A DNA stretch of 64,000 nt, from the NCBI GenBank assembly GCA_963678675.1, contig OY783200.1, forward strand, positions 15,061,246 through 15,125,245. The letters are read 5' to 3'. The notes beneath the pieces were generated by a model that was given only the letters and a program-made list of their open reading frames with translations, had not been told where the DNA came from and searched no databases. Positions 10,455 through 21,247 of this stretch are shown here, one piece after another (position 1 is the stretch's first letter; every line of letters starts with the position of its first letter). Origin of the DNA: Xiphydria camelus. Lineage: Eukaryota; Arthropoda; Insecta; Hymenoptera; Xiphydriidae. The position numbers were made by a program, and so were the translations under genes.

Positions 10455-12573
10455 TACTTCCTTCTTCTACGGGTACCTGGAGAAATCCATCCTTAAGATC
10501 CAGTGTACTAAACACTTCAGCATCTTGCAGTTTATCAAGCTGATCTTCAATCAGGGGAAGCGGATTCCTATCCCTGATCACTTTTTTGTTTAACATGCGA
10601 TAGTCAATACACAATCGAAATTCACCATTCTTCTTTTCCACTAATACGATTGGACTTGCGTAATCCGACGTACTTGGCCACACTAGTCCTCTTTTCACCC
10701 AATCGGCGATGATCTGGTTGACTATTTCTCTTTGACTCACTGACAAGCGACGGGGATGTTGATGCACTGGGATGTTATCGGTCAGCATTATCTGTAATTT
10801 TACACCACTGTTTTTCGTCTTTATCAGTTCATAGTTTTCAATCAACTCGCGCACTTTGTCCTTTAATTCCGAATCCACCAGGTGATTTAATGACACTTCG
10901 TATTCATCGTCCGGTTCATCAAGAACGTTGATGTTCAACACCTCTTTCCACCCCGGATCATTGGTTTGTACTGTAGTTTCTTCAGCTTTCAACTGGCTCA
11001 CAGTTGCTTGTTTATTTCTCAACGTAACTTCTGCAAATTCGGACAATTCGCCACCAATCAGTAAATTATGTCCAAGATAATGATCTGGAACGACATCAAA
11101 TGCGAAAATGAATGTCATTCCGTCAATCGTCAGCTCAGTTATGAAACGTCCCATGGTATACTGCGAAACACGTATACCCACACCGTTGAACGACACTACT
11201 TTTGGCTCCAACGGTGGAGCTCTCAATTGCAAATAGAGGCTGGCACGAATTAAATGAATATCACTGGCTGGATCAATTACGGCTGTCACTTCTGTTCCCA
11301 TAATTTCAACTTTTTTATACGTCTTTTTATCCGTTGATTGTCTTGATTTTACTGCATCGACTCTCACCTTGGCACTAGTAGAATTATTTTTCGTGGTACC
11401 GCTTCTTTCAACCTTTTTTGGCTGTGTACACTTTGGAGCTACGTGTCCATATTGATCACAGTTAAAACATTTTGGTCCCTTATCCTTATCAGGGCAATTG
11501 TTTGACACATGACTTTTACTTCCGCAATTAAAACATCGTTTCACTTTTTCTTTCGTTGCATCTGGTGTTTCAGTAGGTTTCTTATTTTTATCACTGCTTT
11601 GTTGCTTTGCCTGTGATGCTCTTTTGTCGTTTGCTTTCTGTATCTCATACTGTTGCAATTTTTTTCGCAATTCTTTAATCGTAATAGCCGCGTAGAGAAT
11701 CGTTTTATGATGCTCTTCATCAGGAATACCGCCAATGATATATTGTATTTGAGCTTCAACTTCAATATCGGCATGGCTGGCTATCTCCAGCATACGATAT
11801 ACATAGGCTTGATACGTCTCGTCGGACTTTTTCTTAGTCGAACTTAACTGCTTGTGGATCTGTTTGCTATTCGTAGTCTTCGCGAATTCACTAATTAACG
11901 TTTTTTTAAGCTTCACCCAGGTCTTGGCACGACATTCGAAGCGAGCAAATAATTTTGCTGAACCTTGGAGCTTCCTTTTGGCATTTACTACTTTTTCCAC
12001 GTCAGTCCAGTTCGCCATTTCCGCTGTTTCTTCAAAATTTAAGATCCACTGGCGAATATTTTCACCTTTATCACCACTAAATGTCTCAATGGTATCAGTA
12101 ACGTCTTTGAAATTCAACTTAGGTTTACCACGCAATTGTCGAGCCAACTGTTCCAGGACGCGTAAATTTGCACCTTCACCCGGATCACCATCACTTTGTT
12201 CTTGAACTTCTTCTTCTTCAATATCACCGTCTTATTCCGCAGCTTGCAACGCCTCTTGCAATCGTTTTACCAGTTCCGCTTTTTAACCCGACAGGGTTGC
12301 TAAACCGCGTTCGTCTTCGTTTTCACCATCACCTTTGGAATTATCTTCTTTCGTCTGCTTGTCGCCTTGAAGTCCACCGTGACTAACACTTGCCGATTTT
12401 TCCTTTGGATCCGGATTCTGCAACGTTAATGCTTGCAGTGCTTCGTGTAATCTTCGAGCTAAATCCGCCTTGGTACCCTCGGTAGTGATACCCAGTTCAT
12501 TTAATTTCTGCTATAACTCATCCACCGTCAATGACTTCACGTCATGGAGTGCGCTTTCACCGTGGTCATTCAT
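10455..12573 (-). pseudogene. gag-pol: gypsy gag-pol 5' half (gag, zinc knuckles, protease, RT start)
   Basis: This is the best-preserved view of the family's single gag-pol frame. The start codon is at 12573-12571. The N-terminus has one SAP-like motif (LTVDEL, then ELGITTEGTKADLARRL) broken by a TAG. A second SAP-like motif follows, partly rewritten and with a TAA at its GKK turn. Another TAA lies in the acidic linker (~12233). From about 12147 the frame is open through capsid, two CCHC knuckles, the DPASD protease segment and RT motifs (RLCIDYRMLN, STLDLKDGF). It then runs into the inserted element, so the last ~45 residues of that open frame are foreign. Confidence 0.88.
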
Positions 12574-12835
12574 TTTTAAATAAAATAAAAATGAATTCTT
12601 TCGCCTTTGATTGTCAAATATCCGTCTAATATTTAACAACTTATCACTGCAATTACGTCACGTAGTAAAATAAACGTGAATTCGTTCGCCTTTAATTGTC
12701 AAATGTCCGTCTAACATTTAACAACTGTCACTGCAATCACGTCGCGTAGTGCAGGATTTTTCCCCGTGTGGCCGTCTGCCTACCGCGCCCCACGCTTGAT
12801 GATCACCACCGTTAATAATTGGCAAAACCGGCGGG

Positions 12836-12853
12836 ATCCCGGACGAGCCCCCA
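12836..12853 (-). other. Primer-binding site for tRNA-Pro
   Basis: The minus strand reads TGGGGGCTCGTCCGGGAT, the classic 18-base match to the 3' end of tRNA-Pro that several retroviruses and retroelements use to prime minus-strand DNA. It lies four bases inside the 5' LTR end. Confidence 0.9.
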
Positions 12854-12857
12854 ATTT

Positions 12858-13157
12858 TGTAGGATCATTCCGATTTTGCGACACTTCGAACTATACTCGA
12901 CCGTTCTCCGTTTAAGACTGCCTGCTCGTTTCCTGCTTCGCTCATCTGACTCCCTCTAAACCATACAATGCCTCTCGTTCACTCTTACCAATTCTCAATC
13001 ACGTCTTTGTTTCATTCCATATCCTTACGCCCTGCCACGCACTACGCAATCACCCGATACCTTCGCCTAAATACCCGGAATCGCAGACGCCCTGCCACGC
13101 ACTACGCAATCACCCGATACCCTCGCCTAAATACCCGGAACCGCACGCACTTCTACA
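12858..13157 (-). repeat. 5' LTR (300 bp) of the minus gypsy copy
   Basis: Bounded by TGTAG/CTACA and the same length as 4751-5050, with the same internal ~60-bp tandem unit. Its outer side, 13158 onward, is the only true flank of the rearranged block seen in the window. The left flank lies outside, so no target duplication can be tested. Confidence 0.9.
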
Positions 13158-13361
13158 ACTGTTTACTTAAAAACTTTAAAGAAAGATCCTAAAGTTTTCT
13201 CTAATTCTCTACAAGTTTTGTTTAAAACTATTTTTTCTATTTAAAGTTATTAAAGTTTAATATTATTTTTCACTATTGTGAAAGTCCTACTTGTCCGTAT
13301 TCCTAATTGTCTGTATTGGAAATTGATTGTTTGTAAAGGAGAAAAAAAATTACTTTTTTAG

Positions 13362-13839
13362 ATACAAGGATGGAAAATCAGCGTTTCGACGGACCCACGA
13401 GGGACAGTTTCTCTTTGGCAAGAATGAAGTTTTCAGAGCTGTGTGAAAGAATGTCGTCGTAAGAAGAAGGTGAAGGAAAAAGAAAGACTCGAAACCATGA
13501 ACGGAATAAACAATCGTGATGATTTGGCAGTCCAACCCTCAATTGCACTAGGGAGAGCACGAAAAAAACGTCATCGAAAAGCGAGTACATCTGAGGATAG
13601 GAAGGTCGAAGAATCAAGAAGGCAAATGGTGAGACTTTCCCCTACTTATTTATATTTTTCTTTTCATTCTATTTACTTAAAAACTTCAAAGATCGATCCT
13701 ACAGTTTTCTCGATCTCGATTTTAGGATTTGCTGGAGGACAACTTCTATGGTGGAGGTGGACATACTGAAACTCCTATCAGAGACAAGGAATTTATGAAG
13801 AAATCGCCGTCAACAATTCCCTTAACGTCTAAGATGTAA
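13362..13839 (+). CDS. Candidate terminal exons of an unrecognised gene
   Basis: A pyrimidine tract and AG end at 13361. An open frame from the ATG at 13370 reads to 13462, and a second, basic and charged frame overlaps it from 13443 to 13628. The latter ends at a GT donor (GTGAGA). An acceptor TTTTAG at 13725 leads in phase to 37 codons ending TAA at 13837-13839. Joined at those sites the product is Lys/Arg/Glu-rich and ends with a Gly-rich turn and Thr/Ser tail. I do not recognise the family. The switch between the first two frames needs a frameshift or another splice, so this may be a pseudogene or the 3' end of a host gene whose upstream exons lie beyond the gypsy block. Confidence 0.35.
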
Positions 13840-14690
13840 ATTATATGGAGTTGTATGATTTTCACTACCTTATGAAGTATCTTTTTTTGTAACAGATAGC
13901 ACTACAATCACATTTTTGACTAAAAGTAGAGTTATGAGATTTGATAATTGAAGACACAAGTGCATGAAGAGTCTGTGATATTTTTGTGAGAAATGATTTT
14001 CTAACGCTTTTTTTTTAGAAGTTTAGTTTTGTATAATTTGTATGCCGAGGTTAAATTAGCAAAATTATTAATATTAACCAAGTTAACAGTTGATAAAGGA
14101 TCTAAGTATACTCGATATTTTCATTTTGTAGTGCATATAAAATGATTATCTCAAAATATTTCAAATGTTACATGGACCCTTTATGCACTTATGTCTTCAG
14201 TTAGGGTGTCAATATATCGTTGCGCATCTAATAGCACCTTACTATTCGCATTACGGGAGAACTCTGTCTCAAAATAAACTTATAGAACGTTATAATTACC
14301 ATTATATTATTCTTACTTTCTTCCGTAATACGTAATCTTTTGAATTATGTAAATATCATTCTTAGTTTGGTTTTATGAGCTTTTTCAGATCAGAAATGAA
14401 TCGATAGAATGTTTTTCATACAATTTTCTCTTCATTAGTAGAATTTGGAATTCTTCTCATTTGAAAATAAAAAAATTCAATTAAAAATTCAAATTTTAAA
14501 TAGAACTACAGACGACAAAATTCTATTAAAAACATTTCAGTTACTCTAATGAAATAATGTACTTATTTTAAATGTCCTAAATGTTTCATTATTGTAATGT
14601 TCATTTTTCAAAATGTGTTGCCTATATACTATATAAATTCATTTTCACTTGCGTTGTACGTATATGTGTGTATGAAATAAATAAACCTTT
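13840..14690 (+). other. AT-rich 3' UTR-like stretch with polyadenylation signals
   Basis: No open frame follows the TAA at 13839. Overlapping AATAAA hexamers at 14676-14681 and 14680-14685 make it a plausible 850-bp 3' UTR of the candidate gene. I see no repeat here that matches the rest of the window. Confidence 0.35.
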
Positions 14691-15143
14691 TCTTGTTTTA
14701 TAAAGTAAAAATGAATTTCCTGTTCATTGGTACACCTCCTCCTTTATCTACTGTGAGGTCACCGTAACCTCACTCAGTGCTTACACTGCGTGATGCCACA
14801 GTGGTACCCCAGTGGGCACGCACCAAGACATCACTGTGATGTTTCTCAAAGTCACCGCGTGATCCCACAGTGCCTCCACTGTGGAGCCACCTGGCTATCG
14901 GGGTAAGTATAGGGAAGCCGAAAAATGAGGTAAGCGTGAAGGAAAGATAGATAGGAAGCTGATAAGATAATAGATAAGTGAGGGAAGAGGAAGAAAGGCA
15001 GGAATTAACGAAAAGGAAAGCGGGAGAAAGATAGAGGTTAGGGCAAGTTTAGCAGGTTAGAGTAGGGGGTCAAGTGGGGAGTAGGTAAGGTAGGAAGTAT
15101 TCAGCGAATAGAAACGATGGTCGATAAGGGGGATCGCGGGTGA
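14691..15143. other. CACAGTG-rich segment and purine-rich strand
   Basis: 14755-14885 repeats variants of CCACAGTG/CACTGTGG on both strands. 14905-15110 is unusually purine-rich on the plus strand. I see no gene of more than a few codons, apart from a short frame at 15117 that ends at TGA 15141-15143. Confidence 0.4.
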
Positions 15144-15567
15144 GTGAAACCGGGAAGAAAAGAGGAAGCGGGAAAATCAAAAGTAGGACGGCCATCGATC
15201 GCGGAGAGGCAATTAATAAAAGGAACGTCCCGACCTGAAGAAAATCCGAAATTGTTCAAAGGATTGCTTGGTAAGTAAATCAATTTTAATGCTTTAGTCA
15301 CTTACATACAGCAATATAATTGTGAATTAAAATGATGTATTCTAATTTTGTTTATTAGAATGGATTAATCGAGCGAGAGGCGAACACGTGGTTAGTCGGA
15401 AAATGCTGGTCGACTACATCAATCATGTAGTATCTAATAAACGATGCTATCTAAGAAGGAAGAAAAGTGGAGCATTAAAAAGCGCGACTAGTAGAAACGT
15501 AGCTGCAGCAGTTCCAGTAGTTGCTACATCAAAAACCGCCAGAAATAGTTCAAAAAGTGTTAATTAA
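15144..15567 (+). CDS. Candidate two-exon coding segment, family unknown
   Basis: A frame open from 15144 runs to 15270 and stops at a consensus donor GTAAGT. The next AG (TTTATTAG, ending 15358) opens a 68-codon frame that ends TAA at 15565-15567. Joining them restores phase exactly (G + AA). The product contains VGRPSIAERQLIKG, then LLEWINRARGEHVVSRKML, then a basic patch RCYLRRKKSG and an Ala/Val/Ser-rich tail. The density of Lys/Arg and the W-I-N-R-A segment suggest a DNA- or RNA-binding protein, but I recognise no family. The start codon is not obvious and may lie upstream. Confidence 0.4.
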
Positions 15568-16020
15568 GTGTAAATTAATTTTATATTACAAAGAATTTTT
15601 TATTTTATGATGAACTATATTATTACTATACTATAACTATAAATAATATGAATATATATTATAAATACTATAAATATCATATTAGAACTATATAACTATA
15701 CATATTATGAATATATATTTATAATATAATGAACTTTTAAATAATATTCATCATCTTGTAAACTTCTTTATTAAAAATGTATGCAGTCGATAGACTCTGC
15801 AAAATGTATAGGACTACTTCATAGATCTGTTAAATAATGTTAAAAAAATTCGGTAACAAAATTATGTTTATTCGTATGATAAGAAAAAAGTTACCGAGGC
15901 ACTGCAACAATTTGAAGTAGCAAAATTCTAGTCCTATACTTTTTGCGGAGTTTACATAGATCACATATGTATATCTTGAAAGGAAACCCTATTTCTAACC
16001 TGACAACCCTGAATTTCAGC
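15568..16020. other. AT-rich sequence, no gene seen
   Basis: 15600-15745 is a degenerate ACTATAAATATAT-type repeat. The rest shows no open frame or match to other parts of the window. Confidence 0.5.
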
Positions 16021-16500
16021 TACTGCTAACCACGCTGGTGACCCTAAATAGCAGGGTCACCAGTGTCAAAATGAGTATAGAAATTTTGCGTTCAAAGACA
16101 CTGAATTGACCCTGCTTCTACCGAAAGTGCATTTATATAGAGGCAGCAGTGTCAAATCAGTGTCATTTTAACATGCATATTATAGCTGCGCAGGTATAAA
16201 AGAAGGATTCGAGCAGGTATAAACTAGCAGGGTGTTCAGGGTTAAAATGAATATAAAATTTTCGACTCGAGGCATCTCGGGCAATCACTTCCCCTCTCGC
16301 GAGAGTAATGGAGGGCGCGAGTAATAGAGGGACCACTGTACCATTTGCTGCGGTAGCCGAGTTCGTTCGAGATCGGTCCGTTCCCGATCTCCCGGAGATC
16401 GTTCGTCGTCGGGGAGCGCGTTCGTCTCTCCGCGTGGTGCATTCGACGCACCTAGCGCCCATCGTTCGTCCCGCGCGTGGCATCGTATAGTCCAGTAAAC
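16021..16500 (+). repeat. Fragment of the GC-rich LTR family, with a short palindrome
   Basis: 16350-16495 matches 26620-26765, the 3' part of the solo LTR: shared blocks include GATCTCCCGG, GCGCGTTCGTCTC-like and GCGCCCATCGTTC. 16033-16060 is a small palindrome around CTGGTGACCCT/AGGGTCACCAG. Open frames on both strands reflect high GC, not genes. Confidence 0.55.
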
Positions 16501-17240
16501 GAAGGTCTGAAATACGATTTTTTAGCAGCCAGGTTGCGTTTTTGTTTGAACGTTGTATTTGACCCCATAAAGCTCTGGGTGAAGTATCACGGTTTTTTTC
16601 CCAGGGGAAGGGTCGAAAAACAATAACAAATACCACAAAAATGGGTTTTTTTGAAAATAACTCGAAAACTAAGCGAGATATCGAAAAAATTGCAGAGCCT
16701 AAAATTATAGAGCTTGAAATTCTCTATAAAAAAGGCTGTACACAGTTTACCCCCACTCCCACGGTTTAATCTCTAGAGCCGTGCAAACATTAGGGAGAAA
16801 AAAAAATCGTAAAACATCGAAAATTTAACATTTTTGAATGCTTTTTGTCTTAAATTGCTTAAGAATGTCTACCTTTAAAATAAAATTATATATTTTTTTC
16901 ACTCAATTGTTTAAAAAGTGCAAAGTAAAATCAGCGATATCTTTCGATATTATGAATAATTTTTTCTTCTTTGTGTTCCATAATTTTGTTAGTTAAATTC
17001 TCTATTCATTACACTGGGTCATTTTTCTGTAATTGTCATAATTTGTAAGATATCTCGGTCTTTAAAAATTACTTTGACAACCTTGGTGCGTCCGGAGAAC
17101 CACTGGTGCCGTTCGCACACATTCCAGTGGTCGCCAGAGTTACGCGCAGAGGCACCCCCTCCCAGCTCGGTAGCCCGTCCCTATTCTTAGATACCTACAT
17201 TTTACGAAAAGCACCTCACGGCTAACTGACCGGACTTTTA
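16501..17240. other. No gene seen
   Basis: Low-complexity A/T stretches and a C-rich patch at 17145-17190. The phrase CTCGAAAACTAAGCGAGATATCG has the look of a dispersed repeat, but I find no second copy in this window. Confidence 0.4.
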
Positions 17241-17526
17241 CCTGTGTGAAGTTAGCCCCCCCACCACCGAATTAAAAATTTTTGAATACATGATCGTTTG
17301 CCCTTTGTTTGCCCATGATTGCCCATCACGGGTAACCGGTGCCGGTAACGATTTGGTAAAAACATCAGCCAGTTGCTCGCGCAACTGGTGCGAATGTTTC
17401 GTCGTAATCTAACAAATATGCTTGGCTAAAACCACGAGCTACTAATCTCGCTTTACGCTTATATGGGTTTCCATCAGCATTAAGTTTTAAAGTGAATACC
17501 CATTTACAAAATCTACTATATTTTTT
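17240..17526 (-). pseudogene. copia RT start fused to RNase H end
   Basis: Read leftward from 17526, the frame [20 protein letters not shown] then LVARGFSQ is the start of a Ty1/copia reverse transcriptase, continuing to [12 protein letters not shown]. Directly after comes [10 protein letters not shown], the very end of a copia RNase H. About 1 kb of RT and RNase H is therefore deleted, including the YVDD box. A G-rich purine stretch (GGTGGTGGGGGGG, minus strand, near 17260) may be the old polypurine tract. The upstream part of the gene lies at 18993-19461, beyond an insertion. Confidence 0.75.
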
Positions 17527-18992
17527 GATGTGTAAACATCTTTAGGCTCGCTTGGGAGTGATTTCATGGAAGTGATGGGGGAAATGTTAACGACATTAGT
17601 ATGTGTCCGTGTGAGCTCGGTGCAGGATCTTGACATTTACCTTCGGACGGGCTTTTGGTCGGTATTTACCACCGGTACAAGTCGAGTCGGTAATTACCTA
17701 GAGTCGGTATCGATTCGAGAGATCGGAGCGCCTAACCTCGAAATCGTGAATTTCAGAATAACGGTGAGTGCTTTCTATTCTTCACAAAATCACCATTAAA
17801 ATGTTAAACGCTTCTATCTCCAGAACGTACATCTTTATACTGTTTTCAGTGTATAACAACGGTTTCACTACGATTTCTAATAAAACTAGATACCAATTCG
17901 TGTCTTCCATAGTTTAGTGGATGTAATTGGTTTATGATAGCTAAACAATACGGTACATAAACCCATATCAAGTTCCAACTTATCCTTCAAAGTATTAATA
18001 ACTGGTGTATATGCAGGACAATTACACTTTACGTTGAAATCACCAAACGATTGACAGAATAGTCTGTCCATTTGGTTACAACAGCCTCGCAATTACACCC
18101 GCCTCATATTGTGCTGCATTCTTATGTTCCTCCTCACATTTCTTTTTGTCCATAGTTTCTCATGTATTCTGCCCTACTCTTCTTTTCAATTTCTGTACAT
18201 TATTAATCACTATTTCATTTCACCAGTTCAAACTACAAATTACTACATAAATGATTGTCGTGTACAAATGAAATATGAATACACAACAACTACACTTCAC
18301 CCTGTAGAATCTTTTCACACACTTCGATTTTTGGTTTTCATGTTTTCCTTTCACCGATTATACCCACATCACTTCTACGCTACATTTTCGTATACAAACA
18401 TCGCGGCATTCCAAAATTAAAATTTCATTCCCATTCTTCCCAACTTGGGTCGAAAATTTCCCCTCACAAACTCAAGGTACTTTACGCGGAATTCATATAG
18501 GAATCTCGCGAAAAATGCTAGTGGAGGTACGGTAGGTGGGAAAAAACTAAAAACGAGTTGTCATTTTAACTTGCAATAGATCTGTAAACATCTAGCAGAA
18601 CAATGTTGCATGGAAGTGATGTGTTGTGCATTCGGTTACAGACAATTATTTAAAAAAATGATCGTCTCTTTTTGTTCTAATAACTTTATTTAACCGAATA
18701 TACCCACATCACTTCCACGCAACATTATTCTGCCAGATGTTAACACATCAATTTGATATCTCTTCCTTCCAACCATGTGAAATATAATAGTATGTGATTG
18801 CAAGGAAGACATATCTAAATAACTGATGTGTTAACATCTGGCAGAACAATGTTGCGTGGAAGTGATGTGGGTATATTCGGTTAAATAAAGTTATTAGAAC
18901 AAAAAGACGATCATTTTTTTTAATAATTGTCTGTAACCGAATACACCCACATCACTTCCATGCAACATTGTTCTGCTAGATGTTTACACGTC
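17527..18992. mobile_element. Terminal-hairpin element with 8-bp target duplication
   Basis: It begins GATGTGTAAACATC and ends GATGTTTACACGTC, so each end is itself a small hairpin and the ends are inverted copies of each other. The flanks are TATTTTTT (17519-17526) and TATTTTTC (18993-19000), an 8-bp duplication with one mismatch, and its removal rejoins the copia gene. Its right third is a palindrome. A segment at 17640-17780 belongs to the module found in the palindromes at 19986-20676. I see no transposase, so it is non-autonomous. Eight-base duplications fit hAT or P families, but the ends match neither that I know. Confidence 0.7.
18578..18992. repeat. Palindrome inside the terminal-hairpin element
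   Basis: Arms at about 18578-18745 and 18823-18992 are inverted copies. Each starts with the (T)AACATCT-CAGAACAATGTTG block and runs through the GGAAGTGATGTG and AGACGATCAT-type segments. The ~80-bp centre is unrelated. Confidence 0.8.
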
Positions 18993-19461
18993 TATTTTTC
19001 TTTGGACACGGTACGAAACTCCATGTTTCGTTTTGAATAAGAGAATCAATTTCATCTTTTATGGCTTTCTCCTATTGCATTCTATCATCACGTTTTTTTG
19101 TTTCTTCAAAAGATTCAGGAACGTCATTTATAACCGACTGTGCACTTGCACAGTAACAGTAATCTTCATCATATGATACGTTAGGCAAATCTTTAATACG
19201 TGCACTTCGTCGAAGTTTATTTACTTCAGTATCTTTTGAGGAAGTTACGTAAATCTTATTGTTTTTATCAACTTCATCTTTCTCAACAATAAGCCTTTCC
19301 TCGAATAGAAGATTAGACCTTTTCCCCTCTAACCATTGCTGATTCACCCCCGAAACATTAGCCGATCCTAACGAGCGATATCGTGAAATCACGTTCGCGC
19401 GATGTATGCCTGTATTGCTCCCCAGGAGAAGGCAGAGCTTGTGTCTGGCAAGTGACGTCAA
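18993..19461 (-). pseudogene. copia integrase-RT linker and RT N-terminus
   Basis: The minus frame has LRRSARIKDLP, a typical copia linker before RT, then an acidic segment and VPESFEETKK. After a TAG it reads EKAIKDEIDSLIQNETWSFV, the RT entry motif (normally W..A...E..SL..N.TW.LV). The next residues join KWVF of the 17240-17526 piece once the intervening element and its 8-bp duplication are removed. The first ~40 residues of the open frame, before about 19330, do not look like copia. Confidence 0.75.
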
Positions 19462-19540
19462 ACCAATAAGAAGACGTTCTCGTCCCTAATGTTATCTTCG
19501 GAGTTACAATGTGCAATTTGAAGTAGTAAATTTTATTTTT

Positions 19541-19554
19541 GATGTATAAACATC
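19541..19554. repeat. Isolated GATGTATAAACATC terminal-hairpin motif
   Basis: Preceded by a T-rich flank like that of the copia insertion and followed by a GGAAATGTGA block shared with 21320. It probably marks the left end of another member of the same family. No paired right end is certain. Confidence 0.45.
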
Positions 19555-19856
19555 TATTACGGCGGTATGAGGGTAAACCTTGGGAAACGGGACGGAAATG
19601 TGAAACCGGATGTGATTCGTGCGCAGTGATTCGTGCGCAGCTACTTCAGCGCTTGCGGCCTAAGGTGGTATTACATTTTCATGTCGGTGATGTCGATATA
19701 GTAAATCGCTATACAACCTACTAATAGCGCAGCTAGAATTGCTGACGCACACAAGCCTAGTCACTTTCTCCTAGCTTCCCCACGCGCTCCGTAAACTGCT
19801 AACACTTGTATTTCTGTATAAATAATCTATATATACCGTAATACCGTATACCGCAC

Positions 19857-19985
19857 GTCCCGTAAGAAACGCAACAAGCGACATTTTTCTTTGGCAGTAT
19901 TTGCCGACGGTGTTTGAGTCTTTTACATATGCACCGTTGGCAGATACTGCCGAAGGTAAATATCGCTTGTTGCACTTCTTACGGG
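19857..19985. repeat. First of three consecutive palindromes
   Basis: GTCCCGTAAGAAACGCAACA and its inverted partner near 19985 bound arms of ~55 bp that share the GGCAGTATTTGCCGA-type core. Centre near 19922. Confidence 0.7.
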
Positions 19986-20335
19986 ATACCGTATGTCCCA
20001 CTCTGTACATATTGGCCAGTTTGAAATTACCTTCGGGCAGACTTGGTCGATACTCGAGTCATTTAATACCGGTAGAAGTCGTGTCAGTAGTTAGAGTAGC
20101 TGTCAATTCGGGTAATCGAAGCGTCTAACCTCGAAACTGTGAATTTGTGAATAATGGTGAGTAATTACCATAATTCACAAATTCATAATTTCGAGGTTAG
20201 ACGCTTCGAACTCTCGAATTGACACCAACTCTAACTACTGACTCGACTTCTACCGGTATTAAATGACTCGAGTACCGACCAAGTATGCCCGAAAGTAATT
20301 TCAAACTGGCCAATACAGAGTGGGACATACGGTAT
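19986..20335. repeat. Second palindrome, ~175-bp arms
   Basis: Starts ATACCGTATGTCCCACTCTG and ends with its inverse. Centre near 20160 at GGTGAGTAATTACC. Arms carry the module CTAACCTCGAAA...GTGAATTTGTGAATAATGG. There are a few mismatches, so it is old enough to have drifted but still folds. Confidence 0.8.
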
Positions 20336-20377
20336 GCGGTATACCGCATGTCCCGTCCAGAACCGCACAGTTACAAG

Positions 20378-20676
20378 GACCTTGACATTTACCTTCGGCC
20401 GGGCTTGGTCGGTATTCGAGCAATTTTTACCGGTAGAAGTCGAGTCGGTAGTTAGAGTTGGTGTCAATTCGGGAGATCGAAGCGTCTAACCTTGAAATCG
20501 TGGATTTGTGAATTATGGTGAGTAATTTGGATTATTCACAAATTGATGATTTCGACGTTAGACGCTTCGATCTCCCGAATTGACACCAACTCTAACTACC
20601 GACTCGACTTCTACCGGTAAAAATTGCTCGAATTCGCCCCAGCCACCAAGCCCGGCCGAAGGTAAATTTCAAGGTC
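20378..20676. repeat. Third palindrome, ~150-bp arms
   Basis: GACCTTGACATTTACCTTCG at the left is mirrored at 20657-20676. Centre near 20527 within the same module as the second palindrome, so the two palindromes are paralogues of each other. Arms differ by small indels near 20630-20645. Confidence 0.8.
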
Positions 20677-21247
20677 ATATGGACATCGGTCATACGGACA
20701 TCAACATACGGACATCGGTTATCGAAATAACCGATCTGAACTTGCTGACGACGCCAACGTGGATGACTACGCATGTGCATTCACGCTTCTCTGGTGATTC
20801 TATTGGATGAGGAGACCCACGGGGGTGCTCATTCAAAACTCGCAATTTTGCTATGGTCTGATTGATCGCGAACATATGGTACATGTAAATTTGTGCAGTG
20901 TCGCATATGTAACTAGATTAGATCCTAAGGCCGTACAACCTTCAAGGGTTACTAGATTTTATAGCGGTAAAATTCAAATATTCTATACTAATTTAGGATT
21001 GCTATTCTATCGAGAAATAGCGAGCTGATAAATGGAATTCGACACATCGGTTCGCACCGTTTAATAGTATCATAGTCATAAATACCTCGCCATTCCTTAG
21101 CTAATCCTAAGTTCTCCGAAACGGCATATTCCGGGAATGTAAGCTGCGAACACCACGGTTTATACCTTTCCTGTGTGTGGAAATCAATTATCGGACGGAT
21201 CGTCGCGAGCCATCTAATGCAGTGCCCGGTTTATCCAGGTACGAGAG
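20677..21247. other. No gene seen
   Basis: Contains ACGGACATCGG repeats at 20690-20720 and, at 21035-21085, a fragment matching 43330-43375 (CGTTTAATAGTATCA...AGTCATAAATAC). Otherwise unrecognised. Confidence 0.45.

Larger units (their letters stand above)
5051..13157 (-). mobile_element. Gypsy retrotransposon, minus-strand copy, split by a 3.3 kb insertion
   Basis: Same family as 523-5050, in the opposite orientation, abutting its 3' LTR tail to tail. It has a 5' LTR (12858-13157), primer-binding site, leader, gag and pol. It ends at 5055, lacking the last ~240 bp of pol and the 3' LTR. A Helitron-like element at 7119-10454 divides it in the reverse transcriptase coding region. It shares the integrase GA duplication with the plus copy, so the two descend from one defective template. 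Confidence 0.9.
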
